Assembly (NCBI RefSeq): GCF_937921625.1
Contig: NZ_CAKZTI010000005.1
Location: forward strand, 1 to 64,000
Direction: 5' to 3'
Source: an uncultured Campylobacter sp.
Lineage (GTDB): Bacteria > Campylobacterota > Campylobacteria > Campylobacterales > Campylobacteraceae
Length of the DNA: 64,000 nucleotides
The notes beneath the pieces are model-generated. The model made no database searches, was not told where the DNA came from, and saw only the letters and a list, made by a program, of their open reading frames with translations. The translations under genes were made by a program, and so were the position numbers. Below, in pieces: positions 53,111 through 61,067 of the stretch. Numbering within the stretch: the stretch's first letter is position 1; each line of letters starts with the position of its first letter.

Positions 53111-53917
53111 TTGACGCATAGAATCGAAAATCTCATAAATTTACTGGCTCAAAAGAGTATAAATTATTACGATTTTATTGCTAAAGCAAGCGATATTGCC
53201 GAAATTACCGAGCTTTTCGAGCCCAAAGACCTCTCGATGTGGCGGGCGCTGGGCATAGAGATAATAAAACTAGATAGCGGCAAAATCACGCTCAAGACCC
53301 GCGAGACGGACATTTCGGATGAAATTTTTTGCTTCGTGGATATCGAGACGAACGGCGGGCTCTCAAACGGACAGATCATCGAAATCGGCGCGATAAAAAC
53401 GCGCGGCACGCAGGAGCTGGGTCGCTTCGAGAGCTTCGTTTACGCGCCCGTCGTGCCCGAAAATATCACGGAGCTTACGGGGATCTGCGCGGAGGATCTG
53501 GTGGGCGCTCCGCCGCTAGCTAGCGTGCTGGAGCGGTTTAGGCTGTTTTTAGGCGATAGCGTTTTTGTGGCGCACAACGTCAAATTTGACTACGGCTTCA
53601 TCGACGCGAGCCTGCAAAAATGCGGCTTCGGGATGCTTTTAAATCGCAGGCTCTGCACCGTCGAGCTCGCGCGCCGCACGATCGAGGCGCAAAGATACGG
53701 GCTCGGCTCGCTAAAAGAGCTTTTAGGCGTGCAAAACGTCCATCACCGCGCATTTAGCGACGCCGTTTCCTGCTTTGAAATTTTTAAATTCGCTCTAAAG
53801 CGGCTGCCGTGGAGCGTGCAAAGCACCGAGGATCTGATACTTTTTAGCAAAACCGCAAAGAGCCTGGCGCTGCCTAAGCCGCAGATTTCGGGGCGTGGCG
53901 AGGGCGAAATTTTATAA
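53111..53917 (+). CDS. DnaQ-like 3'-5' exonuclease
   Basis: A 268-residue exonuclease of the DEDDh group. FCFVDIETNGGLSNGQIIEIGAIK (Exo I, near residue 75), FVAHNVKFDYGFIDASL (Exo II, near residue 155) and HHRAFSDAVSCFEIF (Exo III with the catalytic His and Asp, near residue 215). Residues 1-70 are a separate N-terminal part. It may be the DNA polymerase III epsilon proofreading subunit or a related exonuclease. The start is a TTG after AGGGGTAAAAT. Confidence 0.85.
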   Translation: MTHRIENLINLLAQKSINYYDFIAKASDIAEITELFEPKDLSMWRALGIEIIKLDSGKITLKTRETDISDEIFCFVDIETNGGLSNGQIIEIGAIKTRGTQELGRFESFVYAPVVPENITELTGICAEDLVGAPPLASVLERFRLFLGDSVFVAHNVKFDYGFIDASLQKCGFGMLLNRRLCTVELARRTIEAQRYGLGSLKELLGVQNVHHRAFSDAVSCFEIFKFALKRLPWSVQSTEDLILFSKTAKSLALPKPQISGRGEGEIL

Positions 53918-54739
53918 ATCGCGCGCTGAATTAAGAGATGAAATTTTAGCGAAATTTCGCGCCGCCGCCATCTTTGTAGAAGCGCGATTTTGCGATTGAG
54001 CGGTCTTTTTCGCCTCAAGACGGACATATCGCGGGCTAAAATTCGAAATGAAGTTTATAAAGCGGATCGCTGCTTTTAAATTTACGTTGCAAATCTCATA
54101 GGCTGCGAATACGGCGGTCAAATTTTAAAATTCTATCTGTTTTAATCATGTCTTGCGGAATGCATTGCGAGGGACCGCGAGCCGCTTGATTGGAAAATGA
54201 GTTTTAAATCGCGCCTTGCGTATGTATCGCGCGCAGTAAAGTAAAATTTCGCGCCGCCCCTTAACCGCCCCCCCCATTTCTGAAACGCGCTAGAATTTCG
54301 GCAAAGCTCCGCTTTAATGTAAAATTTTATCTGCTTACCCGTGGTCTATGGTGGATGAAATTTTGCCGCCCGTCGCAAGCTGCGTATAGTATTTGCTTGC
54401 CGCTCATGCACGTCATAGCCCTTATCCTCTTGCCGCAAGCCACCGCTTTACCAACGTCCATCGTTGTAGGCTCTCGCCTGCTTCTTCGCGTATATTTTTG
54501 TGCCTTGTAAGCCGCACGAGCGCTGCATCTGCGTCAAGATCGCGCCGTGCCTTTAAAGCACGCAAATCTATCCTGCATAAAATTTCGCTTCTTCGCTGTA
54601 CTCGCTTTCTGCCGCACTTTGTCGTGCTTGTCTGCCGCGAGCCGTCGCCGCCTTATTTCGCAACCGCACATGCCACGCATACATACCGCGCTCGTTGTAA
54701 GCTCTAGCGGGCGCGCCTTAAAATTTCAGCCCAAAAGCC
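53918..54739. other. gene-free stretch with a C8 tract
   Basis: About 820 bases with no supported gene. Several frames on the + strand near 54393-54846 are open but have biased, unprotein-like composition. A C8 run at 54268-54275 is, on the minus strand, the G of an ATG plus seven more G (a frame of 43 codons, 54146-54277) without a ribosome site. Homopolymer G tracts of this length are the kind that drive phase variation in Campylobacter, but no switchable gene is evident here. Confidence 0.45.
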
Positions 54740-55876
54740 CTATTTGGCGCCGCGTCCGAGCAAGAACAATCTCATCGCTTGTTCGGCGACGCGGGCTAAA
54801 TTTTGTGTCGCGGTCTCTTTTTCCATTGCGCGCTCAAGGCTCATAGGTTCGTTTAGGATGCAAAAAAATGCGCCTATACCCCGCTCATTACAGCCGCCGG
54901 CACAGGGCGAGATACCGCCTGCCAGCGCGATTACGGGCACGCCGTAGGAAGCGGCGATCTTCGCAACACCGCAAGGGGTTTTGCCCATTGAGCTTTGAAA
55001 ATCGAGCCTTCCTTCGCCGGTGATGACGAGCTCGGCGCCTTGCATATCGCGCTCTAGTCCGATCTCTTCGGTGATGATGTCGATGCCTGGCTTAAGCGTC
55101 GCGTTTAGAAAGCTTACGAAGCCAAAGCCCAGCCCGCCGGCAGCTCCTGCTCCGGGACTATTCCAAAGCTCGCGTCCGAGGTGCTTACTTACGACGCTTG
55201 CGAAATTGATAAGACCTGCATCAAGTTGCTTTACCATCGCCGCATCCGCGCCCTTTTGCGGGGCGTAAATATATGCCGCGCCGTTTTCGCCAAAAAGCGG
55301 ATTATCCACGTCGCAGGCGATAAGAAACTCGCATTCTTTAAGATGCGGCAGCACCGAAGTGCAATCTATCGTGGCGAGTTTAATCAGATCCTCGCCCACT
55401 CCCGCAAGCTCTGCGCCATTCGCATCTTTAAATTTAAAACCGAGCGCGCGCAGCATACCCATGCCCGCGTCATTCGTAGCACTTCCGCCGATGCCGATGA
55501 TAAACTTTCGCGCGCCGTGTGCGATCGCATGCGCTATCATCTCGCCAAAGCCATAAGTGCTCGTTTTTAGCGGGTTGCGGCGCGATTTTTCGATGAGCGG
55601 CAGACCTGATGCGGACGCCATTTCTAAGATGCCTAGCTCGTCTTTTAAGGCGTAACGCGCGGGCGTTTTTTCGCCTAACGGGTTTGCTACGATGACGTCC
55701 ATAAACCTAGCTTTTAGTGCGTCGGCAAGGGCTTCAACGCTTCCTTCGCCGCCATCTGCGATAGGTTTGACGAGCACCTCGCAGCCTAGCTTTTCGATGC
55801 CTGATTTTACGGCGTTGCCCGCCTCAAGCGAACTAAGCGAGCCCTTAAACGAGTCGATCGCGACCAAAACTTTCAT
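54740..55876 (-). CDS. glycerate kinase (GarK/GlxK type)
   Basis: Phosphorylates D-glycerate. The 378-residue protein has MKVLVAIDSFKGSLSSLEAGNAV, PIADGGEGSVEALADAL, EMASASGLPLI, TYGFGEMIAHAIAHGARKFIIGIGGSATNDAGMGMLRALG, and GAGAAGGLGFGFVSFL, LVITGEGRLDFQSSMGKTPCGVAKIA, which are diagnostic. AAAGGAAAAATATG start. Lies downstream of a GntP permease on the same strand, making a glycerate uptake and phosphorylation pair; the product enters glycolysis at 2- or 3-phosphoglycerate. Confidence 0.93.
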   Translation of the reverse strand: MKVLVAIDSFKGSLSSLEAGNAVKSGIEKLGCEVLVKPIADGGEGSVEALADALKARFMDVIVANPLGEKTPARYALKDELGILEMASASGLPLIEKSRRNPLKTSTYGFGEMIAHAIAHGARKFIIGIGGSATNDAGMGMLRALGFKFKDANGAELAGVGEDLIKLATIDCTSVLPHLKECEFLIACDVDNPLFGENGAAYIYAPQKGADAAMVKQLDAGLINFASVVSKHLGRELWNSPGAGAAGGLGFGFVSFLNATLKPGIDIITEEIGLERDMQGAELVITGEGRLDFQSSMGKTPCGVAKIAASYGVPVIALAGGISPCAGGCNERGIGAFFCILNEPMSLERAMEKETATQNLARVAEQAMRLFLLGRGAK

Positions 55877-56210
55877 ATTTTTCCTTTAGCTAGTATTTTA
55901 AAATTTTGGAATTTTACAGCGCATAGACTAAATTTACGATGACAAGACTGAAGCAAGAGTAGAATTTTAAAATCTCGTTGCCAAATTTATGGGGGCAAAT
56001 TTTAAAATTTCATGTCGTGGAATTTTAAAATTTCGCTCCTTGAGGCTTTGTGTGTAAATTTAAAACTCCGCTATACGAAATTTTAATACTAGGGCATTTG
56101 CGCGGTATGGCTAGCTACGTAAATTTAAAGAATTTTATGTAGCTAGCCGATGGTAGATGCCCGTAGCGCTCCGCACTGATTTAGCGCGGTAGCGGCTAGA
56201 ATAAGCTAGC
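55877..56210 (-). other. gap with a perfect 10-bp hairpin between gntP and glycerate kinase
   Basis: No gene. GGCTAGCTAC (56109-56118) pairs perfectly with GTAGCTAGCC (56139-56148) across a 20-base AT-rich loop. On the minus strand it lies about 62 bases after the permease stop and ahead of the kinase start. Lacking a T tract, it may be a transcript end, processing site or operator. The rest is AAATTTTAAAATT-type sequence. Confidence 0.45.
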
Positions 56211-57587
56211 TTAGATCAAAAACAGCGACAAAACCCACACGCTGATCATGCCTGTGATGCCCATAATTAGGGTTAGCATGGTTTGGGTGCGGTAGCCTTG
56301 CTGAGGGTTCATCTTACTAAAATTCGTAACAACCCAAAAGTAGCTGTCATTAGCGTGCGAAACTGTCATCGCGCCCGCTGCGATCGCCATTACGACGAGT
56401 GCGCCGGACATTTCGGAGGTGAAGCCCAGTACCTGCATCAGCGAGCCGTCTGCGTTAAATGCGCCCATAATCGAAGCTGTAGTGATGATCGCCACGGTGG
56501 AGCTTCCTTGCGCGGTTTTTAAGATGGCCGAGATTAAGAACGGGAAGAAAATACCCGCGGCTTTAATCGCAGTCGCATTGTCCTTGATGTAGGTTACAAA
56601 GCCGGCGTCGGTGATGACCTTGCCTAGTACTCCGCCCGCTGCGGTTATAAAGAGGATCGGGCCTACGATTTTTAAGGATTCGTTGGTAATCTCGCTAAAT
56701 TCGCCTAGTTTGCCGGTTTGTGCGAGCAAAAATACCGCAAAAACTACGCCCAAGGCTAGCGCGATGATAGGATTTCCTAAAAATTGTGAAATTTCGCCCG
56801 CAAATCCGCCTACTTTTAGGATCTTGGCGACGGAGCCTAGCGCCATAAATAGGATCGGTACCAAAATAGGGGCTAAGCTTAAAAATCCGCCCGGTAATTT
56901 GCCGTATTGTTTAAGCAGATCGTCGTAGCTTTTGGCGATGACTTCATTCGCTTCGGCTTCGCTTATATGGACGCTTTTGGCGACTTTTTTAGAAAAAAAG
57001 TATGTGGCGATCAGCACCGGCAAGGACACTACCGCGCCCATTGCGATTACGAGCAGCAGATTGCCGCCTAGACCCACGGCGCCTGCTGCGGCGATCGGTC
57101 CGGGAGTCGGCGGGATGAATACGTGTGAGGCATAAAGTCCGCCGGAGAGCGCTACTGCTAGAGCGACCGGATTTTCGCCGATTTTTTTGCTGATCGCTTC
57201 GCGGATCGGGTTTAAAACGACGAAGCCGCTGTCGCAAAATACGGGGATACCTACGATCCAGCCCATTATGAGCATCGCAAGCTCGGGGCGCTTTTGCCCG
57301 ACTACGTTTACGACCATATCGGCGAGTTTGAGCGCCGCGCCCGTCTTTTCGAGCACGGTGCCGATGAGCGCGCCGAAGATTATGACGATACCGATACTCT
57401 TAAACGTGCCGCTAAATCCGTCGCCGATAATCGCGGGGATCTTGGCTAGCGGTATGCCCGCGACGATCGCGAGCGCCAGGGAGATAAGCATTAGCGCCAA
57501 AAACGGGTGAACGCCTGCTTTGGAGATCAAAAAAATCATCACGACGACCGCTATGGCGAAGCAGATGATTAACGCAACACCGCTCAT
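56211..57587 (-). CDS. GntP family gluconate/glycerate permease
   Basis: A 458-residue polytopic transporter with about 12-14 hydrophobic segments. Family landmarks: AGVHPFLALMLISLALAIVAGIPLAKIPAIIGDGFSGTFKSIGIVII near the start, IVGIPVFCDSGFVVLNPI, the HVFIPPTPGPIAAAG loop (near residue 155) and AMTVSHANDSYFWVVTNFSKM near the C-terminus. GntP members carry gluconate, glycerate and related acids with protons; the neighbouring glycerate kinase points to glycerate here. ATG start after AAGGAGCTTTT. Confidence 0.93.
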   Translation of the reverse strand: MSGVALIICFAIAVVVMIFLISKAGVHPFLALMLISLALAIVAGIPLAKIPAIIGDGFSGTFKSIGIVIIFGALIGTVLEKTGAALKLADMVVNVVGQKRPELAMLIMGWIVGIPVFCDSGFVVLNPIREAISKKIGENPVALAVALSGGLYASHVFIPPTPGPIAAAGAVGLGGNLLLVIAMGAVVSLPVLIATYFFSKKVAKSVHISEAEANEVIAKSYDDLLKQYGKLPGGFLSLAPILVPILFMALGSVAKILKVGGFAGEISQFLGNPIIALALGVVFAVFLLAQTGKLGEFSEITNESLKIVGPILFITAAGGVLGKVITDAGFVTYIKDNATAIKAAGIFFPFLISAILKTAQGSSTVAIITTASIMGAFNADGSLMQVLGFTSEMSGALVVMAIAAGAMTVSHANDSYFWVVTNFSKMNPQQGYRTQTMLTLIMGITGMISVWVLSLFLI

Positions 57588-58614
57588 AAAAGCTCCTTGA
57601 ATGGATTTAATTTGCCCGCAAGCGGTTTAAGCTAAGCCGTTTGCGCTTCAAATTTAATGCGGTAATTTTAGCGAAATTTTAATATAAAGCAAGAATGGCG
57701 GCGCTAAATTCATGAAAATTTATGATTTATGCAGTAATGAAGGAATAGCTAGCGGAGTTTATCGGTTGGAATTTATCGGTGCCGCACGGCGAGAGGTGGT
57801 TTAAATTTTAAAATTTGCAGCGTTTGGCTTGACTCACGTTGCGCGACGGCGGAAATTTTATCGCGGATCTGTCGTCGTGGCGCAGCAATGGGGGCGGTGC
57901 GATTGCGCTTTAAACGCAGGTTTGGCAGCTAAAGGGCGTAAGTGATGCGGACGGCTTTGCGGCGCTTGCTGCGGCAGCGGCGATCAAAGGCGTAGTATCG
58001 GCGGCAGCAGCGATGAGGCGGAAACAATGGAATTTTGACATAAGATCGGCGATGATAGAATTTTGATCGCAAACTACTTGCAGTAGCGGCGATAAAATTT
58101 TAATCGAATAGGTGTCGGCAGAAGCGGCGGAATTTTAATTGAAAGCAGGCAACATGGGTAGAGCTTCGATCAAAAAATGGCGCGTAGCGACTCGGATAAA
58201 AACCGGCGGCAATGCCTGATCTCCAAAATTTTGATCCAGAACACTCGGGATGCGAGAATTTCTAGCGATAATCTTAGCTCGCCCGAGTTAAAATTTTGAT
58301 CGAGTATATGGCGATAGAATTTCATTCAAAGCTAGCAGTAGTGAAATTTTCAGCTTCGAGAACGGCGGGAATTTTATTACTTGAAGGCAGTGGGGGGGGG
58401 ATTTACAGCTTTTTATATGATTTTTCGACGAGTCTGTCGTGATCTTTTCGCGATTTTTTAAAATTCCAGACGGTATTTGCGAGGTTTATATGTGACGAAA
58501 TTTTACGGTTCGGTAAATTTATAAAGCCATTTAAATTTACAAAGTCGCTTAAATTTATAAACTAGCGCCTCTTTTTTGAGCGCTCTTTGCGCGTGTAAAT
58601 TTTAATCGGCAGCT
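57588..58614. other. kilobase gene-free stretch with degenerate repeats and a G9 tract
   Basis: No supported gene. Between about 58028 and 58375 a phrase resembling CGGCGATAGAATTTTGATCG recurs at irregular 28-65 base spacing (for example near 58048, 58087, 58125, 58226, 58290 and 58365). A G9 run lies at 58392-58400. The hairpin-like GCAAGCGGTTTAAGC / AAGCCGTTTGC near 57615-57645 lies just upstream of the GntP gene. A 30-codon frame at 57712-57804 has no ribosome site. The stretch looks like decayed or repeat-expanded intergenic DNA. Confidence 0.5.
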
Positions 58615-59037
58615 CTATCTGATCCGCAAAATTTTAGTTTTTGAAATTTTATAAATTTTCGAGCTTGCGTTTTGGCTGAAATTTTGATCCACGATCTCGT
58701 CTGCCACCTCTTTCGCCCAGGCTTCGTCGAAGTTTTGTCCATTTAAATTTGCGCTGCTGGAGTAAAGCCAGTCAAATTTGCGCAGAAATTCCTCGTGAGC
58801 GCACTCTTTCACGATACGCACGGCCTTGGCGTTTGGGTATAAAAACGTTGTCTTTCTCGCGCGACGCACTAAATTTTTAAATTTAGCGGGCACACGAGCG
58901 AGATTTTTTAGCTCGCTAAGCTTTGCCGTCGTTATGAGGCAGGGTTTGTCCGCCGCTCGGCGTTTGAGTGCGTTTATCTCGCGAAAATCCTTACTCAAAA
59001 ATCCCGCCGTCGTATCGGTCTGCGCCAAATAGATCAT
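58615..59037 (-). CDS. short Sua5/YciO/YrdC family protein
   Basis: A 140-residue Sua5/YrdC-like protein. MIYLAQTDTTAGFLSKDFREINALKRRAADKPCL holds the family's opening (QTDT with the ATP/threonine pocket and K-R-R), and WLYSSSANLNGQNFDEAWA the SxSAN motif. It is shorter than full TsaC (about 190), a form common in Campylobacter, and may act in threonylcarbamoyl-adenosine formation on tRNA. The ATG at 59037 is preceded by GGAGGAGAG; the frame is open 40 codons upstream, but that part overlaps the EamA gene. Confidence 0.8.
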   Translation of the reverse strand: MIYLAQTDTTAGFLSKDFREINALKRRAADKPCLITTAKLSELKNLARVPAKFKNLVRRARKTTFLYPNAKAVRIVKECAHEEFLRKFDWLYSSSANLNGQNFDEAWAKEVADEIVDQNFSQNASSKIYKISKTKILRIR

Positions 59038-59050
59038 CTCTCCTCCAAAT

Positions 59051-59950
59051 TTACGCCTTTTTCCTATCTTTGGCCAGCAAAAATATGCACGAGATAATGA
59101 GCGTAAAGCCCGCAAAATCAAGAAATACGAACTCCGTCCCCAGCCAAAAATAGGCAAACGCCGCCGCGCTCACCGGCTCGATGCACGCTATCATGCTCGC
59201 CCTGCTCGCGCCTATTATCTTTAGCCCCGTCATGTAAAAGCTAAACGCGCATATCGTGCCTAAAATCACCACCGCGACAAGCGCCGCAAAGCCGTCTGCG
59301 TCGCTCACGCCGCCCAGCTGCCAAACCCGCGTGTAAAGCGCAAGCGCGCCGCCGCCGATGACCATGCCCCAGCCTAAATTTAACGCGACGGGGTATTTTT
59401 GATTTAGCTTAGTCGGGATGAGGCTGTAGATCACGACGCCAAGCGCGCTAATGAGGCACCAAACCAGCGCCTCTGCGCTGATAACGAGCGAGCCAAGATC
59501 GCCGTGAGTGGCGAGCAACACGACGCCCAGCACCGCGAAAATGAGCGCGATGAGCTCGACCTTTTTAGGCACGCGTCGTTCTAAAAAGCAAACGACGGCA
59601 AGGATGAGCGCGGGCGCGGAGTACTGGATCACGGTCGCGACGGCGGCGTTTGAGAGCTCGACACCGCAAAAGTACGAATACTGTGTCATCATAAGCCCAA
59701 AAAACGCGTAGATGAGCAGCTGCGGCAAAAGCACGCGATCTTTTAGCGGAGCGAGGGCTAGGCGCGGCGAGCGAGCGATGTAATACGCTACCATCGCAAG
59801 CCCGGCGAGGCCTAGGCGGTAGGGCACGAGCCAGTCGGCGCTAACGCCCTTTTGCGTGAACAGATACTGCCCGCAAACACTGCTAAATCCCCATAATACG
59901 CCGCCAAGAAGCGTGATGAAAACGCCGAAAAATTCGCTCTGTGATCTCAT
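59051..59950 (-). CDS. EamA/DMT family permease
   Basis: A 299-residue ten-span drug/metabolite transporter: two repeats of five helices, the first with GVFITLLGGVLWGFSSVCGQYLF and the second with ALVWCLISALGVVIYSLIPTKL, and SRASMIACIEPVSAAAFAYFWLGTEF, the usual EamA end. Exports or imports unknown metabolites at the inner membrane. ATG at 59950 is used (AAGGCGGCAA upstream) and begins next to the first span; an upstream frame of 11 codons is not needed. Precedes the Sua5-like gene by 13 bases, so co-transcribed. Confidence 0.88.
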   Translation of the reverse strand: MRSQSEFFGVFITLLGGVLWGFSSVCGQYLFTQKGVSADWLVPYRLGLAGLAMVAYYIARSPRLALAPLKDRVLLPQLLIYAFFGLMMTQYSYFCGVELSNAAVATVIQYSAPALILAVVCFLERRVPKKVELIALIFAVLGVVLLATHGDLGSLVISAEALVWCLISALGVVIYSLIPTKLNQKYPVALNLGWGMVIGGGALALYTRVWQLGGVSDADGFAALVAVVILGTICAFSFYMTGLKIIGASRASMIACIEPVSAAAFAYFWLGTEFVFLDFAGFTLIISCIFLLAKDRKKA

Positions 59951-60132
59951 TTGCCGCCTTAAATTTAAAGCCAAAGTATACAAGCTTATGCTTAAGCTGG
60001 GGTTAAATTTGGGCGAGAGCTGGCGGGGCGAAGCTAAATTTTGATTAAAGCGTTTCGCGCGTAAAATTTGAGCTAACTTTGGCTCATTTATTGACGAGTG
60101 CGGTCAAATTTAAACAAGCTTTAACGAGTCGG

Positions 60133-60774
60133 CTAGCGACATCCGAAAATCCGTCCGAAAAACGCAGCCGTTTGGCGAGCCCTAAGCAAAATGAACGCCC
60201 GAAGCTGCCTGCAAATCTGCACAATAAGATATGCCGACATCATCACACAAAAATTCGCAATGCCAAAGCCGATCATTTCATAGTATGAAAATAATTCTAG
60301 CCTCATCTGTGCTATGAACTCTCGCGTCGGGCGATAAGAGTGCCATATGCTATAACCAGAGTAAAAATCATCCAGTCCGCCGAAAATCAAAAAACATACG
60401 ATAAGCGCAAATAAAATAATGCCTTGCGAAAGCGCTTGGGCGTTGCTTTTATTTTCCTCAAGCCTACCGGTAGCCCCTTTTGTCACGCCGTAAAGTCCCG
60501 CAAACAGCAAACAAACTAGCATAAAAAAGCACAAATAGCTAAGATGAAACGACGCTACGTCGCCAAAGGCGGTTTTAGTCTGCGCTACGCTTATCGCAGG
60601 ATAAAAATCCGCCATAAATTCCGTAAAGCCTCTAAAATCTGCGTGAGCGGACAAGATGTCTTCGGGCACGATAAATAGGCTTAAAGCAGCCAAAACATAA
60701 GCGATCAGGCTAACAAAAAAGGCGATTTCAAGCTTCCTTGCGGCCAATCTTAATCTTACTTTTAGTCTTATCAT
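60133..60774 (-). CDS. four-span membrane protein, unknown
   Basis: A 213-residue protein with a basic start and four hydrophobic spans (about 15-37, 75-96, 117-133 and 167-187). Not recognised. A periplasmic loop between spans 1 and 2 (about 38-74) is acidic; the segment FGGLDDFYSGYSIWHSYRPTREF (about 131-153) lies between spans 3 and 4. The C-terminus is Arg-rich. The gaps of about 180 and 290 bases on its two sides hold no genes. Confidence 0.65.
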   Translation of the reverse strand: MIRLKVRLRLAARKLEIAFFVSLIAYVLAALSLFIVPEDILSAHADFRGFTEFMADFYPAISVAQTKTAFGDVASFHLSYLCFFMLVCLLFAGLYGVTKGATGRLEENKSNAQALSQGIILFALIVCFLIFGGLDDFYSGYSIWHSYRPTREFIAQMRLELFSYYEMIGFGIANFCVMMSAYLIVQICRQLRAFILLRARQTAAFFGRIFGCR

Positions 60775-61067
60775 TTTCTTGCTTTATATTTTGATCGCAA
60801 ACGGCACAAGCGGGAATCTAAAGAAATTTTAAATTCCGCGCGCCATGCGGTAGGATTTTAAAATTTCAGAGTCTGTGGTAGTGCTCAGCCAAATTTAGAA
60901 TGCGAATTTAACCTATAAATTTGGCTGAATTTACGGACGTCAAATTTGCGGGCTAAATTTGACATCCGAATTTACGGTTTTAGTTTCTTAACCTCACCCG
61001 CCGCTCAGATACTCCTGCAGACTCATAACCTCCAGCGCGCAGCTAAATTTAAAGCGGCACTTTAAAT

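Noticed and set aside
54393..54846. Overlapping + strand frames suggesting a small gene
   Set aside because: The translations are Ser/Arg/Ala-rich with no recognisable motif or ribosome site and overlap the end of the glycerate kinase gene.
57960..58390. CRISPR array
   Set aside because: Repeats are degenerate and unevenly spaced, spacers are not unique fixed-length units, and no cas genes are near.
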